Of a stretch of DNA of 64,000 bases, positions 45,879 to 55,520 are shown piece after piece. The stretch spans positions 1 through 64,000 of the forward strand of contig CAWFFB010000017.1 in assembly GCA_963814975.1 (NCBI GenBank), given 5' to 3'. Within the stretch, counting starts at the first letter, position 1; each line of letters begins with the position of its first letter. The translations under genes and the position numbers were made by a program. The stretch is from CAVUXJ01 sp963814975 (GTDB lineage: Bacteria > Acidobacteriota > Vicinamibacteria > Vicinamibacterales > CAVVIG01). Under the pieces are notes generated by a model. It did not search any database and was not told where the DNA came from. It worked only from the letters and a program-made list of their open reading frames with translations.

Positions 45879-45971
45879 AACTGCCCAAGCATGGTGCAGA
45901 TGAGCAAGGCGATGACTCAAGCATCACGCTTCTAGTTTCATTGAGACTTGAGACTTCAGACTTGAGACTTG
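45843..45971. repeat. Heptad-word palindrome, GACTTGA family
   Basis: Left arm TCAAGTT-TCAAGTG-TCAAGTC-TCAAT (about 45851-45875), inside the nth end. Right arm ATTGAGACTT, GAGACTTCA, GACTTGAGACTTG (45940-45971), its approximate reverse complement. About 65 nt lie between the arms. It ends just before the AGGAAGG of the next gene. Confidence 0.85.
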
Positions 45972-45985
45972 CAGGAAGGTTCTTG

Positions 45986-46543
45986 ATGAGCCTCCGATTG
46001 TGGCGGACGGGAGTGCTCTGCCTGCTCGCCGCGTGCGCGACTGCCGCCAACGGGGCGTTTGAGCAAGCAGCGGGCGGGCCGTCGGTTGTGGTGGTCGAAA
46101 CGACCAAGGGAACTTTCGCGTTCGCGACGCTGCCCAACGACGCGCCTGTGACGGTTCGGCACGTGGTGGCCCTCGTTCGTGCTCATTTCTACGACGGCCA
46201 GCGGGTGCACCGCGCTCTCCCTGGGTTCGTCGTGCAGTTCGGAGACCCGCAGACCCGTGATCTCGACAAACGCGAGCTTTGGGGACGTGGCCGCGCGGCC
46301 GCCAGCGGGAAGTCGGTCGGCGCCGCGGAGATCACCAAGAAGCGGCCCCACAAGAAGGGCGCCGTGGCCATGGCGCATATGGGCGATCCGGCGAAGGCTG
46401 ACAGCCAAATCTACGTCACGCTCGAGGACAGGCCGGATCTCGACGGCCGCTACGCGGTGTTCGGCCAGGTCATCGAAGGCGACGACGTTCCCGGCATGCT
46501 GCAGGTCGGCGACCTCATCACGAGGATGTACGTCAGGCCCTAA
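45986..46543 (+). CDS. Cyclophilin-type peptidyl-prolyl isomerase, lipoprotein
   Basis: 185 residues from the ATG at 45986 (AGGAAGG upstream). Lipoprotein signal with lipobox LAAC (Cys17 or near). Cyclophilin core: VVVVETTKGTFAFATLPNDAP, FYDGQRVHRALPGFVVQFGDP, KGAVAMAHMGDPAKADSQIYVTLED (outline), LDGRYAVFGQVIEG. The usual FHR is VHR and the catalytic Arg is kept. Folds proteins in the periplasm or at a membrane. Confidence 0.92.
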   Translation: MSLRLWRTGVLCLLAACATAANGAFEQAAGGPSVVVVETTKGTFAFATLPNDAPVTVRHVVALVRAHFYDGQRVHRALPGFVVQFGDPQTRDLDKRELWGRGRAAASGKSVGAAEITKKRPHKKGAVAMAHMGDPAKADSQIYVTLEDRPDLDGRYAVFGQVIEGDDVPGMLQVGDLITRMYVRP

Positions 46544-46576
46544 TCGCGGTGGGAGCTGCGTTGGGCGCTTCCACGA

Positions 46577-47557
46577 TCAGGCGGATCTGTGATCGACATC
46601 ACGGACGGCAACAACGTGCGCGAGCTCCGGGTACCGCTCGACGAACTCCGGCGGATACTCGCCCGCCAGCGGTTCATCGAGCTGCTGCTTGATCATCGCG
46701 GCGTTGGCGACTGATTTGGCCGAGAAATGATTGTTTGTGTAGAGATAGAGCTTCTTGACGATGTGGCGCGCAGCGTCGGCCGTTCCGATCAGCTCCTTCA
46801 ATTCGTCCGCGGAGTACAGGTAGTCGTACCGATCTTCCGTCTTCGCGGGACGCCACCATTGAGCCGCGTTGCGGCCGTGAAGACGCATGTAGTAGAAGCC
46901 CCGGACGTTGGGCAGGAAGTTCTGTCTGATTGAAAAGCTGAATTTCGGCTCGTCAATCTGGGTCCACGCGGCCTCGAAGCCGTTCAGGAGCGCGAGCGTG
47001 TCGCCAAACGCGTCGCTCCAGCTTCGATGCCGGAGCTCGACCGCGACACGGTAGCCGCTGAACGCGCTCAGCAGATCTGTCAGGTAGGCGCGCTCGGCCT
47101 CACCGTTCTTGAAGCTCGGCGGAAATTGCGCCAACAGCGCGCCCAGTTTGCCGCGTTCGGCGAGCGGATCGACTCCGCGCCTGAACTCGTCCAGGTCCGC
47201 CTGGTTCGGGCGGGCCAACGCGGTCAGCAGCTCGTCCTGCTCGACGCCGCCGGAGGAGCCGGCCACGGATCGTCGGAGCCGATCGCTGAACATCCGGGGG
47301 TGCGTGAATTTCTGATAGAGCTTGACGGAGAACTCGAAGCCGGGCGGCGTACGGTCGGCCCACCCGCGCGTCACTTCCGGCCTCGGCTGACCGTAGAACG
47401 TGGAATTGACCTCGACGGTGTCGAAATGTTCGGCGTAGTAGGCGAGCTCGTCGAACGTCTTTCCGCGGGCCCGCCGCGCCGGGTAGAAGACGCCGTTCCA
47501 CGTGCCCCGGCCGGACGGGTAGTTCCAGCCGGACGTGCCCACCCGAACGTTCGACAC
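46577..47557 (-). CDS. DUF72 family protein (TIM-barrel, YecE-like)
   Basis: 326 residues from a GTG start. VRVGTSGWNYPSGRGTWNGVFYP, YAEHFDTVEVNSTFYGQP, FEFSVKLYQKFTHPRMF, LGALLAQFPPSFKN, VAVELRHRSWSD and YYMRLHGRN are the DUF72 signature blocks. The biochemical role is not established. Divergent from queE with a shared AT-rich promoter region. Confidence 0.92.
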   Translation of the reverse strand: MSNVRVGTSGWNYPSGRGTWNGVFYPARRARGKTFDELAYYAEHFDTVEVNSTFYGQPRPEVTRGWADRTPPGFEFSVKLYQKFTHPRMFSDRLRRSVAGSSGGVEQDELLTALARPNQADLDEFRRGVDPLAERGKLGALLAQFPPSFKNGEAERAYLTDLLSAFSGYRVAVELRHRSWSDAFGDTLALLNGFEAAWTQIDEPKFSFSIRQNFLPNVRGFYYMRLHGRNAAQWWRPAKTEDRYDYLYSADELKELIGTADAARHIVKKLYLYTNNHFSAKSVANAAMIKQQLDEPLAGEYPPEFVERYPELAHVVAVRDVDHRSA

Positions 47558-47582
47558 GAAGGTAGGATAATAGAAAGCAAGC
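47551..47582 (+). promoter_or_regulatory. Divergent promoter region DUF72/queE
   Basis: On the plus strand TCGACA (47551-47556) and TAGGATAAT (47573-47581) resemble -35 and -10. The -10 ends 6 nt before the queE ATG, so the mRNA would be nearly leaderless. On the minus strand TATTAT (47582-47577) could serve the DUF72 gene. Confidence 0.45.
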
Positions 47583-47587
47583 GTTCA

Positions 47588-48229
47588 ATGTTGACGGTCA
47601 ACGAAATCTTCTACTCGATTCAAGGCGAATCCACGCGGATGGGCCGCCCCTGTGTCTTCGTGCGTCTCACGGCGTGCGACCTCCGCTGCTCATGGTGCGA
47701 CACCGCGTATGCGTTTCACCAGGGGGTCAAGCGCTCGCTCGACGAGGTCATCGCGGAGGTCGAGCGGTACGACTGCTCCCTGGTGGAAATCACCGGCGGC
47801 GAGCCGTTGCTGCAGGACGACGTCTATCCGCTGATGGAGCGGCTGTTGGCGCGTGGGCGGACGGTGATGCTGGAAACCGGCGGTCATCGGCCGATCACGC
47901 GGGTGCCGAGGGCCGTCGTGAAGATTGTCGACGTGAAGTGTCCGGCGAGCGGAGAGACGGACAGGAATGACTGGGGGAATCTCGACGCCCTGGCGCCGCA
48001 CGACGAGGTCAAGTTCGTCATCCAGGATCGCGCGGACTATGAGTTCGCCCGGGACGTGATCGGCCGCTACGACCTTGCGTCACGCTCGGCAGCAGTTCTC
48101 GTGTCGCCCGTGCATGGTGTGCTGGAGCCGCGCCTGTTGTCCGAATGGATGCTCGCCGATCATCTGCCCGCCAGGCTTCAGCTGCAGTTGCACAAGTACA
48201 TCTGGCCGCCAGAGACGCGAGGCGTCTGA
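47588..48229 (+). CDS. queE: 7-carboxy-7-deazaguanine synthase
   Basis: 213 residues. Radical-SAM enzyme of the queuosine precursor pathway. The cluster ligands are Cys30-x3-Cys34-x2-Cys37 (CDLRCSWC). NEIFYSIQGESTRMGRPCVFVRL, VEITGGEPLLQ and the C-terminal LQLQLHKYIWPPETRGV are diagnostic. Adjacent to queC; the QueD and QueF steps are not in the window. Confidence 0.96.
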   Translation: MLTVNEIFYSIQGESTRMGRPCVFVRLTACDLRCSWCDTAYAFHQGVKRSLDEVIAEVERYDCSLVEITGGEPLLQDDVYPLMERLLARGRTVMLETGGHRPITRVPRAVVKIVDVKCPASGETDRNDWGNLDALAPHDEVKFVIQDRADYEFARDVIGRYDLASRSAAVLVSPVHGVLEPRLLSEWMLADHLPARLQLQLHKYIWPPETRGV

Positions 48230-48235
48230 TCGTTG

Positions 48236-48330
48236 CTGAATTCGAGAATCCGAGAATTGGAGCGTTGGTGAATTGGAGAGCAACCTCATTCGCCAAGTCC
48301 CGACGTCGCCCATTCGCCAACTGCGAGCCG
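48236..48330. repeat. Octad-word run at the queE-queC junction
   Basis: GAATTCGA-GAATCCGA-GAATTGGA-GCGTTGGT-GAATTGGA, then the contrasting words CATTCGCCAAGTC and CATTCGCCAACTG, which partly complement them. The queC start TTG (48273) and its first roughly 15 codons lie inside. Confidence 0.65.
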
Positions 48331-48992
48331 TAATTCTGCTGAGCGGCGGCCTCGATTCGTTTACCGCCGGGGCCATCGCGAGGTCGCAGGGCTACGAGCT
48401 TCACGCCCTGACGGTCCGCTACGGTCAGCGTCACCAGTACGAAACCGAAGCGGCACGCCGCGTCGCAGCCGCGCTGGGTGTAACGGGACATCTCCAGCTC
48501 GACCTTGATCTCCGCGGCATCGGCGGCTCCGCGCTGACCTCGGACATACCGGTCCCACGTGACCGTGATCTTGCGGCGCCGGACATCCCGATCACGTATG
48601 TGCCCGCGCGCAACACCATCCTCCTCGCGATTGCGCTTGGCTGGGCCGAGGTGCTCGAGGCGCGGGACATCGTCATCGGCGTCAATGCGCTCGACTATTC
48701 CGGTTATCCCGATTGCCGGCCTGAATACATCCATGCCTTCGAGTCTCTCGCTGCACTGGCCACGCGCGCAGGTGTCGAAGGCGCCCGATTTCGCGTGCAT
48801 GCGCCGCTCATCGCGCTGACGAAGAGCGAGATCATCCGCCGCGGTCTCGAGTTCGGCCTCGATTACGGTCTGACGCATAGCTGCTACGATCCCGCCCCGG
48901 AAGGAATACCCTGCCGCCGCTGCGACAGCTGTGTCATTCGCGCCAGAGGATTTGCTGAAGCGGGCGTGGCCGATCCGCTGCTCCTGCGTTAG
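48273..48992 (+). CDS. queC: 7-cyano-7-deazaguanine synthase
   Basis: 239 residues from a TTG start; the first 15 residues derive from the octad-word repeat and no other start fits. Converts carboxy-deazaguanine to preQ0 with ATP and ammonia. PP-loop ILLSGGLDS, then LTVRYGQRHQYE, YVPARNTILLAIALGWAE, GVNALDYSGYPDCRPEYI. The Zn-site cysteines are SCYDPAPEGIPCRRCDSC. Forms a pair with queE and works with queA at 30 kb. Confidence 0.96.
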   Translation: MESNLIRQVPTSPIRQLRAVILLSGGLDSFTAGAIARSQGYELHALTVRYGQRHQYETEAARRVAAALGVTGHLQLDLDLRGIGGSALTSDIPVPRDRDLAAPDIPITYVPARNTILLAIALGWAEVLEARDIVIGVNALDYSGYPDCRPEYIHAFESLAALATRAGVEGARFRVHAPLIALTKSEIIRRGLEFGLDYGLTHSCYDPAPEGIPCRRCDSCVIRARGFAEAGVADPLLLR

Positions 48993-49061
48993 AATCGCCG
49001 GACGTACGCCGCCCGCCTTTCCGTTGGCTGCCAGTGAGGCGATCTGCCGGCGATACCCGTG

Positions 49062-50258
49062 ATGACCGATCGGCTCTACTACACGGATCCGTATAGCCGC
49101 GAGTTCGACGCGACGGTTCTCAACGTCGAGACTTCCGGCGACCGCCGGCTGGTGCAGCTGGACCGCACCGCCTTCTATCCGACCTCCGGGGGGCAACCCT
49201 ACGACATTGGGACGCTCGGGGAGGCTCGCGTCGTCGAGGTGGTCGACGAAGATGACGGCCGTATCTCGCATGTCGTTGACGCGGCCGACACCCCGCAGAT
49301 AGGCGCGCGTGTTCATGGCGTCATCGACTGGGTCCGCCGCTTCGATCATATGCAGCAGCATACCGGACAGCATCTGTTGTCGGCCGCATTCGATCGACTC
49401 TTTGGTGTGCGGACCGTGAGCTTTCACCTTGGCGTCGATCGCTCCACGATCGATCTGGCGCGGGAGACGGCCCCGGCCGAGACGGCGGCCGCCGAAACCG
49501 AGGCAAATCGAATCGTCTGGGAGGACCGGCCGGTCGCCATCCAATTTGCGACGGCTGACGAGGCTGCCCGGCTGCCGCTCAGAAAGGAACCTCATCGTGA
49601 GGGGATCCTCCGCCTGATCGACGTCGAACGCTTCGATCTGTCCGCTTGCGGCGGGACGCATGTGGCCAGAACCGGCGAGGTTGGCGTGATCGCTGTCGCC
49701 TCCTGGGAACGTTTCAAGGGCGGCCAACGCGTGGAATTCCTCTGCGGCGGGCGAGCGCTCGGCCGATTCCGCTCGCTGAGGGACGCGACGGATGCGGCCG
49801 TCCGGCTGCTCTCGACATCGATGCCAGATCTGCCGAACGCGATCGAACGGCTGCAGGCGGAGACCAAGGACCAGCGCCGTACGGTGACCGCTCTTCAACA
49901 CGATCTCGTGCGCTATCGGGCCGCCGAATGTGCCGGCGAGGCAACGCCAACCGAGCGCGGCCGGCTCGTCCTGCGCGTGGTCGATGCCGATGCCAACGGC
50001 TTGAAGGCACTGGCCTCCGCCGTGGTATCCCGACCGGGATTCATCGTGGTGCTGGTGTCGCCGAGAAACCCGAACATGATCGTGGTCGCCCGATCGCAGG
50101 ACGTGGATATCGCGGCCGGCCGCATCCTCTCCGAGCTGACGTCAAGATTCGGGGGGCGGGGCGGCGGCAAACCCGATCTTGCTCAGGGCGGCGGCTTCAA
50201 CGCCACCGCGGAGACGATTCTCGACGCGGCGCAACACGAAATCCTCAAGGGAACGTAG
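49062..50258 (+). CDS. Alanyl-tRNA editing protein (AlaX long form)
   Basis: 398 residues from ATG 49062 (GTG 49059 possible). Hydrolyses mischarged Ser- or Gly-tRNA-Ala in trans. The AlaRS-like N-terminal beta-barrel (FYPTSGGQPYDIGTL) leads to the editing zinc site HxxxH (QQHTGQHLLSAAF) and CxxxH (ACGGTHVARTGEVG). The C-terminal DHHA1 domain ends GGRGGGKPDLAQGGG. There is no aminoacylation domain, which distinguishes it from AlaRS. TAGAAT at about 48990 is a possible -10. Confidence 0.94.
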   Translation: MTDRLYYTDPYSREFDATVLNVETSGDRRLVQLDRTAFYPTSGGQPYDIGTLGEARVVEVVDEDDGRISHVVDAADTPQIGARVHGVIDWVRRFDHMQQHTGQHLLSAAFDRLFGVRTVSFHLGVDRSTIDLARETAPAETAAAETEANRIVWEDRPVAIQFATADEAARLPLRKEPHREGILRLIDVERFDLSACGGTHVARTGEVGVIAVASWERFKGGQRVEFLCGGRALGRFRSLRDATDAAVRLLSTSMPDLPNAIERLQAETKDQRRTVTALQHDLVRYRAAECAGEATPTERGRLVLRVVDADANGLKALASAVVSRPGFIVVLVSPRNPNMIVVARSQDVDIAAGRILSELTSRFGGRGGGKPDLAQGGGFNATAETILDAAQHEILKGT

Positions 50259-50275
50259 GGTACGCCTCCGTTATT

Positions 50276-51805
50276 TCACGGGCGCTGCCGTGAAAACTCC
50301 GCCAGCCTCACGACGATGTCATCCTCGGCTGTTTCGACGGCGTCGGCCCAGCGCCCGAAGTTGTTGGCGAGGATCGAAAACACCAGCGGCTCGCCGTCCG
50401 CAGAGTACACATAACCGGAGATCGCCCGCGCGTTCGACAACGATCCCGTCTTCGCGCGGGCATTTCCTTCGGCCGACGTTCCTTTCAGACGATGGCCGAG
50501 AGTCCCGTCCCGGCCCGCGATCGGCAACGCCTCCTCGAATGGGCCGCGCAGGCGCGCGTCGCGCGCGCCACGTGTCAGGATCGCCACCAGGGCGGCCGGG
50601 GTCGCGAGGTCGTAGGGAGAGAGTCCCGACCCGTCGGCGATGTGCAGGTCGTCGGGATCGATGCCCCACGATGTCAGCGTCGTTTGGACCACCAGCCTAC
50701 CTGCCTCGACGGTTGCCGGCGGCTTGGAACTGCCGAGCGTTTTCAAGAGCGTTTCGGCGTACAGATTCTGGCTCAGCTTCATCATTGTCGGCGCCAGGGT
50801 CGACAGCGATGCCGAGTGCGAGGCCAGCAGGAGTATTCCATCCTCGCGCCTTGGTGGGTCCGCAAGCGCGTCGATGTCGACGGCGGGGCCGAAGACATCG
50901 ATGCCGTTCGCTTCCAGCGCGTCACGAAGCTGGTTCACGAAGTACTGAGTCGGGTTGTCGACCGAGACATTGCGGAATATCGGACCACTTCTGAGCGGAA
51001 TCGATCCGCGGAGCTCGACGACGGGGCTGCCAAGCAACCGTCGAACCTCGATTGCCGGGACGGCCCTCGCCCGCCCAGTCGTCAATTGGTTGCTCAGCGC
51101 GATCGGGGCACCGGGAGCGGCGACGCCGACGAGTGGCGGTTGTCCGACCACCGATGCGGGCACGATCGTCAGACGGGCGGTGTTCTCGTTGAACTGCAAG
51201 GCGCCGACTCCGGTCGCGAAGCTCTTGCCCAGGTCGTCCCACGCCCACCCCATGCCGAGGGTCTCTTCGTCGAACGCGTTGTCGTCGCCGATGATTCGTC
51301 CGCCGATCGTGGTGACTCCGCTCGCCTTCAGCTGTTCCGCCCAGCTCTGGAACAGGCGCGTGGCGGCGCCGTCCCAGTCGTCGATGCTCGGATCGCCGGA
51401 GCCGACAACCAGCAGGTCGCCATCGAGGAACCCCGAAAGCAGCGTCCCGTGTACAATCAGGCGGGTTTCATACGAATAGGCCCAGCCGAGCCGTTCGGCG
51501 GCCGCGGCGAGGGTGACGAGCTTCATGTTGGACCCGGGCACGAACAGCTTGCGCGGGTTGAGCGCGTAGAGCGTGTCGTTCGTTGCCAGCGATTTCACCA
51601 GCACGCCCCAGGTGGCCCGCTCGGAGGTCGGCGCAAGCAGTCGATTGATGTCCCGTCGGAGCTCGTTGACGGCGCTGCGAAGCTGGCCTGGGTTCCGGCG
51701 CTGGCTGGCCCCGGCGGGGGCCGGAGCCGCGGCGGCCAGCACGGCCAGAGGAGCCGCGGTACATCCGGCGAGGAGGAGTGCCGCGAGGATCGCGGCCGCG
51801 ATCAT
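50276..51805 (-). CDS. dacB: D-alanyl-D-alanine carboxypeptidase/endopeptidase (PBP4-type), lipoprotein
   Basis: 509 residues. Lipobox LLAGC with Cys15. Peptidase S13 motifs: SxxK = Ser92-Lys95 (PGSNMKL), SxN in MMKLSQNLYAE, KTG in RAKTGSLSNARAISGY. Trims or cleaves peptidoglycan cross-links in the periplasm. It is the last gene of the minus-strand ABC operon; its start overlaps the DUF4340 stop by 4 bp. Confidence 0.94.
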   Translation of the reverse strand: MIAAAILAALLLAGCTAAPLAVLAAAAPAPAGASQRRNPGQLRSAVNELRRDINRLLAPTSERATWGVLVKSLATNDTLYALNPRKLFVPGSNMKLVTLAAAAERLGWAYSYETRLIVHGTLLSGFLDGDLLVVGSGDPSIDDWDGAATRLFQSWAEQLKASGVTTIGGRIIGDDNAFDEETLGMGWAWDDLGKSFATGVGALQFNENTARLTIVPASVVGQPPLVGVAAPGAPIALSNQLTTGRARAVPAIEVRRLLGSPVVELRGSIPLRSGPIFRNVSVDNPTQYFVNQLRDALEANGIDVFGPAVDIDALADPPRREDGILLLASHSASLSTLAPTMMKLSQNLYAETLLKTLGSSKPPATVEAGRLVVQTTLTSWGIDPDDLHIADGSGLSPYDLATPAALVAILTRGARDARLRGPFEEALPIAGRDGTLGHRLKGTSAEGNARAKTGSLSNARAISGYVYSADGEPLVFSILANNFGRWADAVETAEDDIVVRLAEFSRQRP

Positions 51806-53160
51806 TTCGATAGCTCGTCGAGCGTCTTGCTGGCTTCGGCGAATTTCTCGGCTTCGATCTTCGCGGCGCCCGGCTGATCGGGGACCAAGGCAAAAACGTC
51901 AGCGCCGCTCTTCCCGAAGCTTACGCGGTCCTCTCTCTTGCCGTCCTCGAACTTGACGAGCACTGTGAGGGCCGGCGCGTCGAGGCCGGTCTTGGCGACC
52001 GTGGGGACGAAGGTTGTCGCGCGCATGTCCGCCAGTCCGGCCAGCAGGCCTTCGACCTTGCTTCTGTCGAGGTCGCCCGGATTTGGACTGACGCGCCGCC
52101 AGCCGTCCGGAACCTCTTCACTCTTGCCTTTCACCCGCTCGAGAACCATCGTCTGGCCGTCACGGGTGAACTCGGCGCGAGTAGCGTTGAAGGCGCGGAA
52201 CTCGAACAGGTCTTTGCGGCGGTAGTCTTCGGCGGCTTTTCTCGCACTGTCGGCCAGGGTGCTGTCGACCGTGACGACGACCGGCTTCGATGTGTCGCGC
52301 GCATAGACCGTGTCAGGACCGGCCTTGCCGCCGAACGCCAGAGCGGCGCTGGCGCTTCCGATCCGCACGGTCACGGTCGCCTCCGGGCTGATCCAAACCG
52401 TACTTCCTCAGAGTCAGCGGGGGTCGCGCTGTCGGCGGCGACCGATTTCATCTGTGCCGTCTCCAGGCTGCCCACCAGCGCCTCCACCAGGCCGGAGTCG
52501 GCCCGGGCTTCCAGCGGTTTGACCAGCTTCCACTCGCTGCCGCTTTTCGCGAACTGAAGCGGCGGGCGTGCGGCGCCGGCCGTCACTTCCACGCCGTCGA
52601 CCTTCTCGCGGTCAATCTTGATGACCGACTTGTCACGAAAATCGAACGTGGACTTGTTGAGCGAGGCGTTCTGGTTCTCCGCGACCAGGAAGACCCGCTT
52701 TTCGTCGTTGCGCCGCGCGTACATGCTGGCGCCGGTGGGGGTCTTGGCGCCGACCAGCAGGCGGCCCGAGACCTTGCCGTCGTCTGCCTTGAAGTCGATC
52801 TCGAGGCGCGGCGTCTCGAGCCCGTAGTCCTTGACGTCGGTGGGGTTTTCGTCGACGACTCGCTCGATTTCAAGGGCGCTCAGCGCGCTCGTGACGCTCG
52901 AGGTCTCGACCTCCGACGCGGTTGTCGCCATCGGCGCGACGAGGGACCACGCCCCCGCGTCTTTCTTGAGGGTCGTCACGTCGCCGGACTCCGCCTTCAC
53001 CTTCAGCTCATCGATCTTGTCGGCTTGCAGCGCGGCGAAGACCTTTTCCTGCTTCGATCCGGCATCTTGTGCCGGGCTGCTTCCAGGTGACGAAATAGAT
53101 ATAGGCGCCCAGGCCGATCAGGACGACGAGCAGCGCGATCGTCGATCGTAGGCCACGCAT
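51802..53160 (-). CDS. DUF4340 domain protein, several frameshifts
   Basis: Reconstructed from pieces. The ATG at 53160 abuts the upstream stop and gives a membrane anchor (GLRSTIALLVVLIGLGAYIYF). A frameshift near 53075-53090 leads to QEKVFAALQADKIDELKVKAESGDVTTLKKDAG. At least two more lie at about 52385-52410, where LRKYGLDQP and EATVTVRIGSASAAL are in different frames. The end is KFAEASKTLDELSK at 51802. Corrected length is about 450 residues with repeated DUF4340 units (GLETPRLEIDFKADDGK, YGLDQPEATVTV). Members accompany GldG-like ABC systems; the function is unknown. Confidence 0.8.
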
Positions 53161-54753
53161 TTAGCGTCTCCGCCACCACCGCATGATGCCCGTGCCGAAA
53201 ATGCAAGCCGGGGATGACGGCGAGCGCGAGCCAGTTGATCCGCGTCTGCTGGCGCTGCCGTCAGCGTGATCCGGCGGTCGGCTGCTTCCTTCGGGCCGGA
53301 CCGAGATCAGGTTTTCCTGCTGCGACAGCCAGCCCACCGTGTTCATGAAGAGATCGACGTTGCCCTGCGACGCCGGCCGCGGCATTGGACGCGAAGTCCG
53401 AGTCGCCGAAGACGACGACCCGGGTCTCCGGCTTCGGCGCGTCAGGCTTCGGCGAGGCTCGGCCGGGGGTCTGCCCGCGCCGACCGGTGCCGACACGGCC
53501 GCGGCGATGGCGACCGGCCCCTGCTTGTCGCCCCCGGACTCTTCCATCTTGACGGGCCGTCCGGTGAGCACGCTCTTGAGGTCGCTTTCCGCCCAGCTGC
53601 TTCGGCTCGTCTCGACGATCGCCTGGGCGGTGCGCCCGCCGGCGCCGCCGCTCGCCGGCGTCACCGATCGCGCCAGCGGGTACGCCGTCATGACGTTGAA
53701 GCGTTGCGTGATCGCGTGCGGCGGGTAGCTCACGGCGACGGGCACTTCCTCGGAGGCGCCAAAGAGCCGCCCCATGCCGCTGACGTCGAGAATCGACGTC
53801 GTTGCCGACCTCGATGCCCCACTCGCGGGCGAGCGCCATGAGGTTGGTGAGCGGCGGGCTGTCCGGTTTCTGCGGCGGATCGAGAGCCAGCAGGAGCTTG
53901 CCGCCGTTCTCCAGGTATTTCTTCAGCGCATCGACTTCCTGGGGGAAGAAATCGATCGGCGGGGCCGGCGACGATGACGACGGCCGCGTCGGCTGGCACC
54001 TCGCCCCGCTGGGCGAGCGGCAGCGGCTCGAGCAGGTAGTTTTCGCGCTTGAGCGCGTCGCCAATCGTGTTGTACCCGTCACGCTCGGTCGAGGCCGTGT
54101 CCTTCTCGCCGTGGCCCTGGGTGAAGTACACCTTCCTCTGCTGGCCGGACACCACTTTGATGATGCCGTTCGTGATGTCCTGCTCCGTGTCGGTCGTCAC
54201 GCGCTCGGTGCGGCCCTTGTAGTTCAAGACGATCGTGCCGTACTGCTGGACGGCATGCTGCTGGGCGACCGTGGGCTTCCGGTCCGGATCGATGTACTCG
54301 GTCTTGATCTGTTTCGAACCGCTCTCGTACTCCCGCAGCCGATCGCGGAATCGCTGGAATTCGGTCTCGCGGTCGAAGACGAGGATCTCGAGCGGCGCAT
54401 CCAGCTTGGCGAGGATGTTCCGGCTCTGGTCCGACAGCGTGAACTGCTTGGCGGCCGTCAGGTCCCAGCGCTTGTTCTGCTGCTTGGCGATGTAGTTGAT
54501 CGCGACGAGGATGGCGAGCACGATCAGCACGCTCGTCGCCGCCAGCGTGCCGTGACGCGCCTGCCGACGCGAGAACATGCGCGCGATCTCGCGCCACTGG
54601 CTGAGCGTGTAGACGACCATGCACGCCAGTCCCGCCCAGGCCAGGTAAAACGCATACTGGTTCTGAGCTGGGAAGGCCGACACGAATTGCCACGGCAGCG
54701 AAGACGAACGCCGTCCCGAGCCACCCGATGATGTTGAAAATTCGAGTTGCCAT
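53161..54753 (-). CDS. GldG-like ABC-system auxiliary protein, several frameshifts
   Basis: Reconstructed span of about 530 residues. Start ATG 54753 in TAATG overlap with the permease (MATRIFNIIGWLGTAFVFAAVAI). A frameshift near 54690 leads to YAFYLAWAGLACMVVYTLSQW and a third membrane segment (SVLIVLAILVAINYIA). The DUF4350/GldG domain follows (VYFTQGHGEKD), then frame changes near 53965, 53790, 53450 and 53230-53370. Pieces of the expected order are visible: DFFPQEVDALKKYLENGGKL, ITQRFNVMTAYPLARSV, ETRVVVFGDSDFASN, FMNTVGWLSQQENLISV, and a final membrane segment with tail RWWRRR. Probably an intact gene with poor base calls. Confidence 0.8.
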
Positions 54754-55520
54754 TAGCCGCGCCACCGTTCGCTGTCGACCGACTTGGCGGTCAGAAACAG
54801 CCCGAATGTGATGAAGCTCAGGTAATAGACGAGGTGCGTCGTGTCGATGACGCCCTTCGAGAAGTCGTCGAAGTGATCGATGATCGACAGATAGCTGGCG
54901 AGCGTTCCCATCGTGCCGGTCGAGAAGCTGCTGATCCAGCTGATGACCCACAGAAACAGCGAACAGCGCCGAAGGTCACGATGCCGGCGACGACCTGGTT
55001 CCTGGTCAGACTCGAGATGAACAGCCCCACCGCAGATGAAGCAGCCGCCGAGCAGCAGCAGGCCCAGGTAGGCCGTCACCAGCGGCTTCCATTCCGGGTT
55101 GCCGTAGATGAACAGGATCGCGATGTGGATCAGCGTGACCGCCAGCATGGTGGCATACAGCGCCAGCGCGCCGAGGAACTTGCCCATGATGATCTGGAAG
55201 TCGGTCAGCGGCGAGGTGAGGAGCAGCTCGATCGTCCCCGACCGCTTCTCCTCCGAATAGGTGCGCATCGTGACCATCGGCAGGACGAAGAGCACGATGA
55301 CGGTCACGTTCTGCAGCAGCGGCCGGAGCATCATCTCGTTGATGTTCACCGACTGGCCGCCGCCCGCCATCGCCTGCAGGCTGACCCGCACGAAGTACTG
55401 GAGCATGATGAAGTAGAAGAAGCCGTAGAGCAGCGCGAACACGCCGATCACGATGTACGCGATCGGCGACGCGAAGTACGACTTCAACTCCTTCTGCGCG
55501 ATCGCCAGGATGTTACTCAT
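54753..55520 (-). CDS. ABC transporter permease (GldF-like), two compensating frameshifts
   Basis: 255 residues; six membrane segments. MSNILAIAQKELKSYFASPIAYIVIGVFAL is the usual GldF/ABC-2 opening. SEEKRSGTIELLLTSPLTDFQIIMGK is diagnostic (outline). Between about 55027 and 54963 the literal frame (GGAVHLESDQEPGRRRHRDL) is wrong, while the alternative frame gives GLFISSLTRNQVVAGIVTFGAV, the expected membrane segment. One base lost and one gained therefore cancel. It works with the ATPase and GldG-like protein. Confidence 0.88.
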   Translation of the reverse strand: MSNILAIAQKELKSYFASPIAYIVIGVFALLYGFFYFIMLQYFVRVSLQAMAGGGQSVNINEMMLRPLLQNVTVIVLFVLPMVTMRTYSEEKRSGTIELLLTSPLTDFQIIMGKFLGALALYATMLAVTLIHIAILFIYGNPEWKPLVTAYLGLLLLGGCFICGGAVHLESDQEPGRRRHRDLRRCSLFLWVISWISSFSTGTMGTLASYLSIIDHFDDFSKGVIDTTHLVYYLSFITFGLFLTAKSVDSERWRG

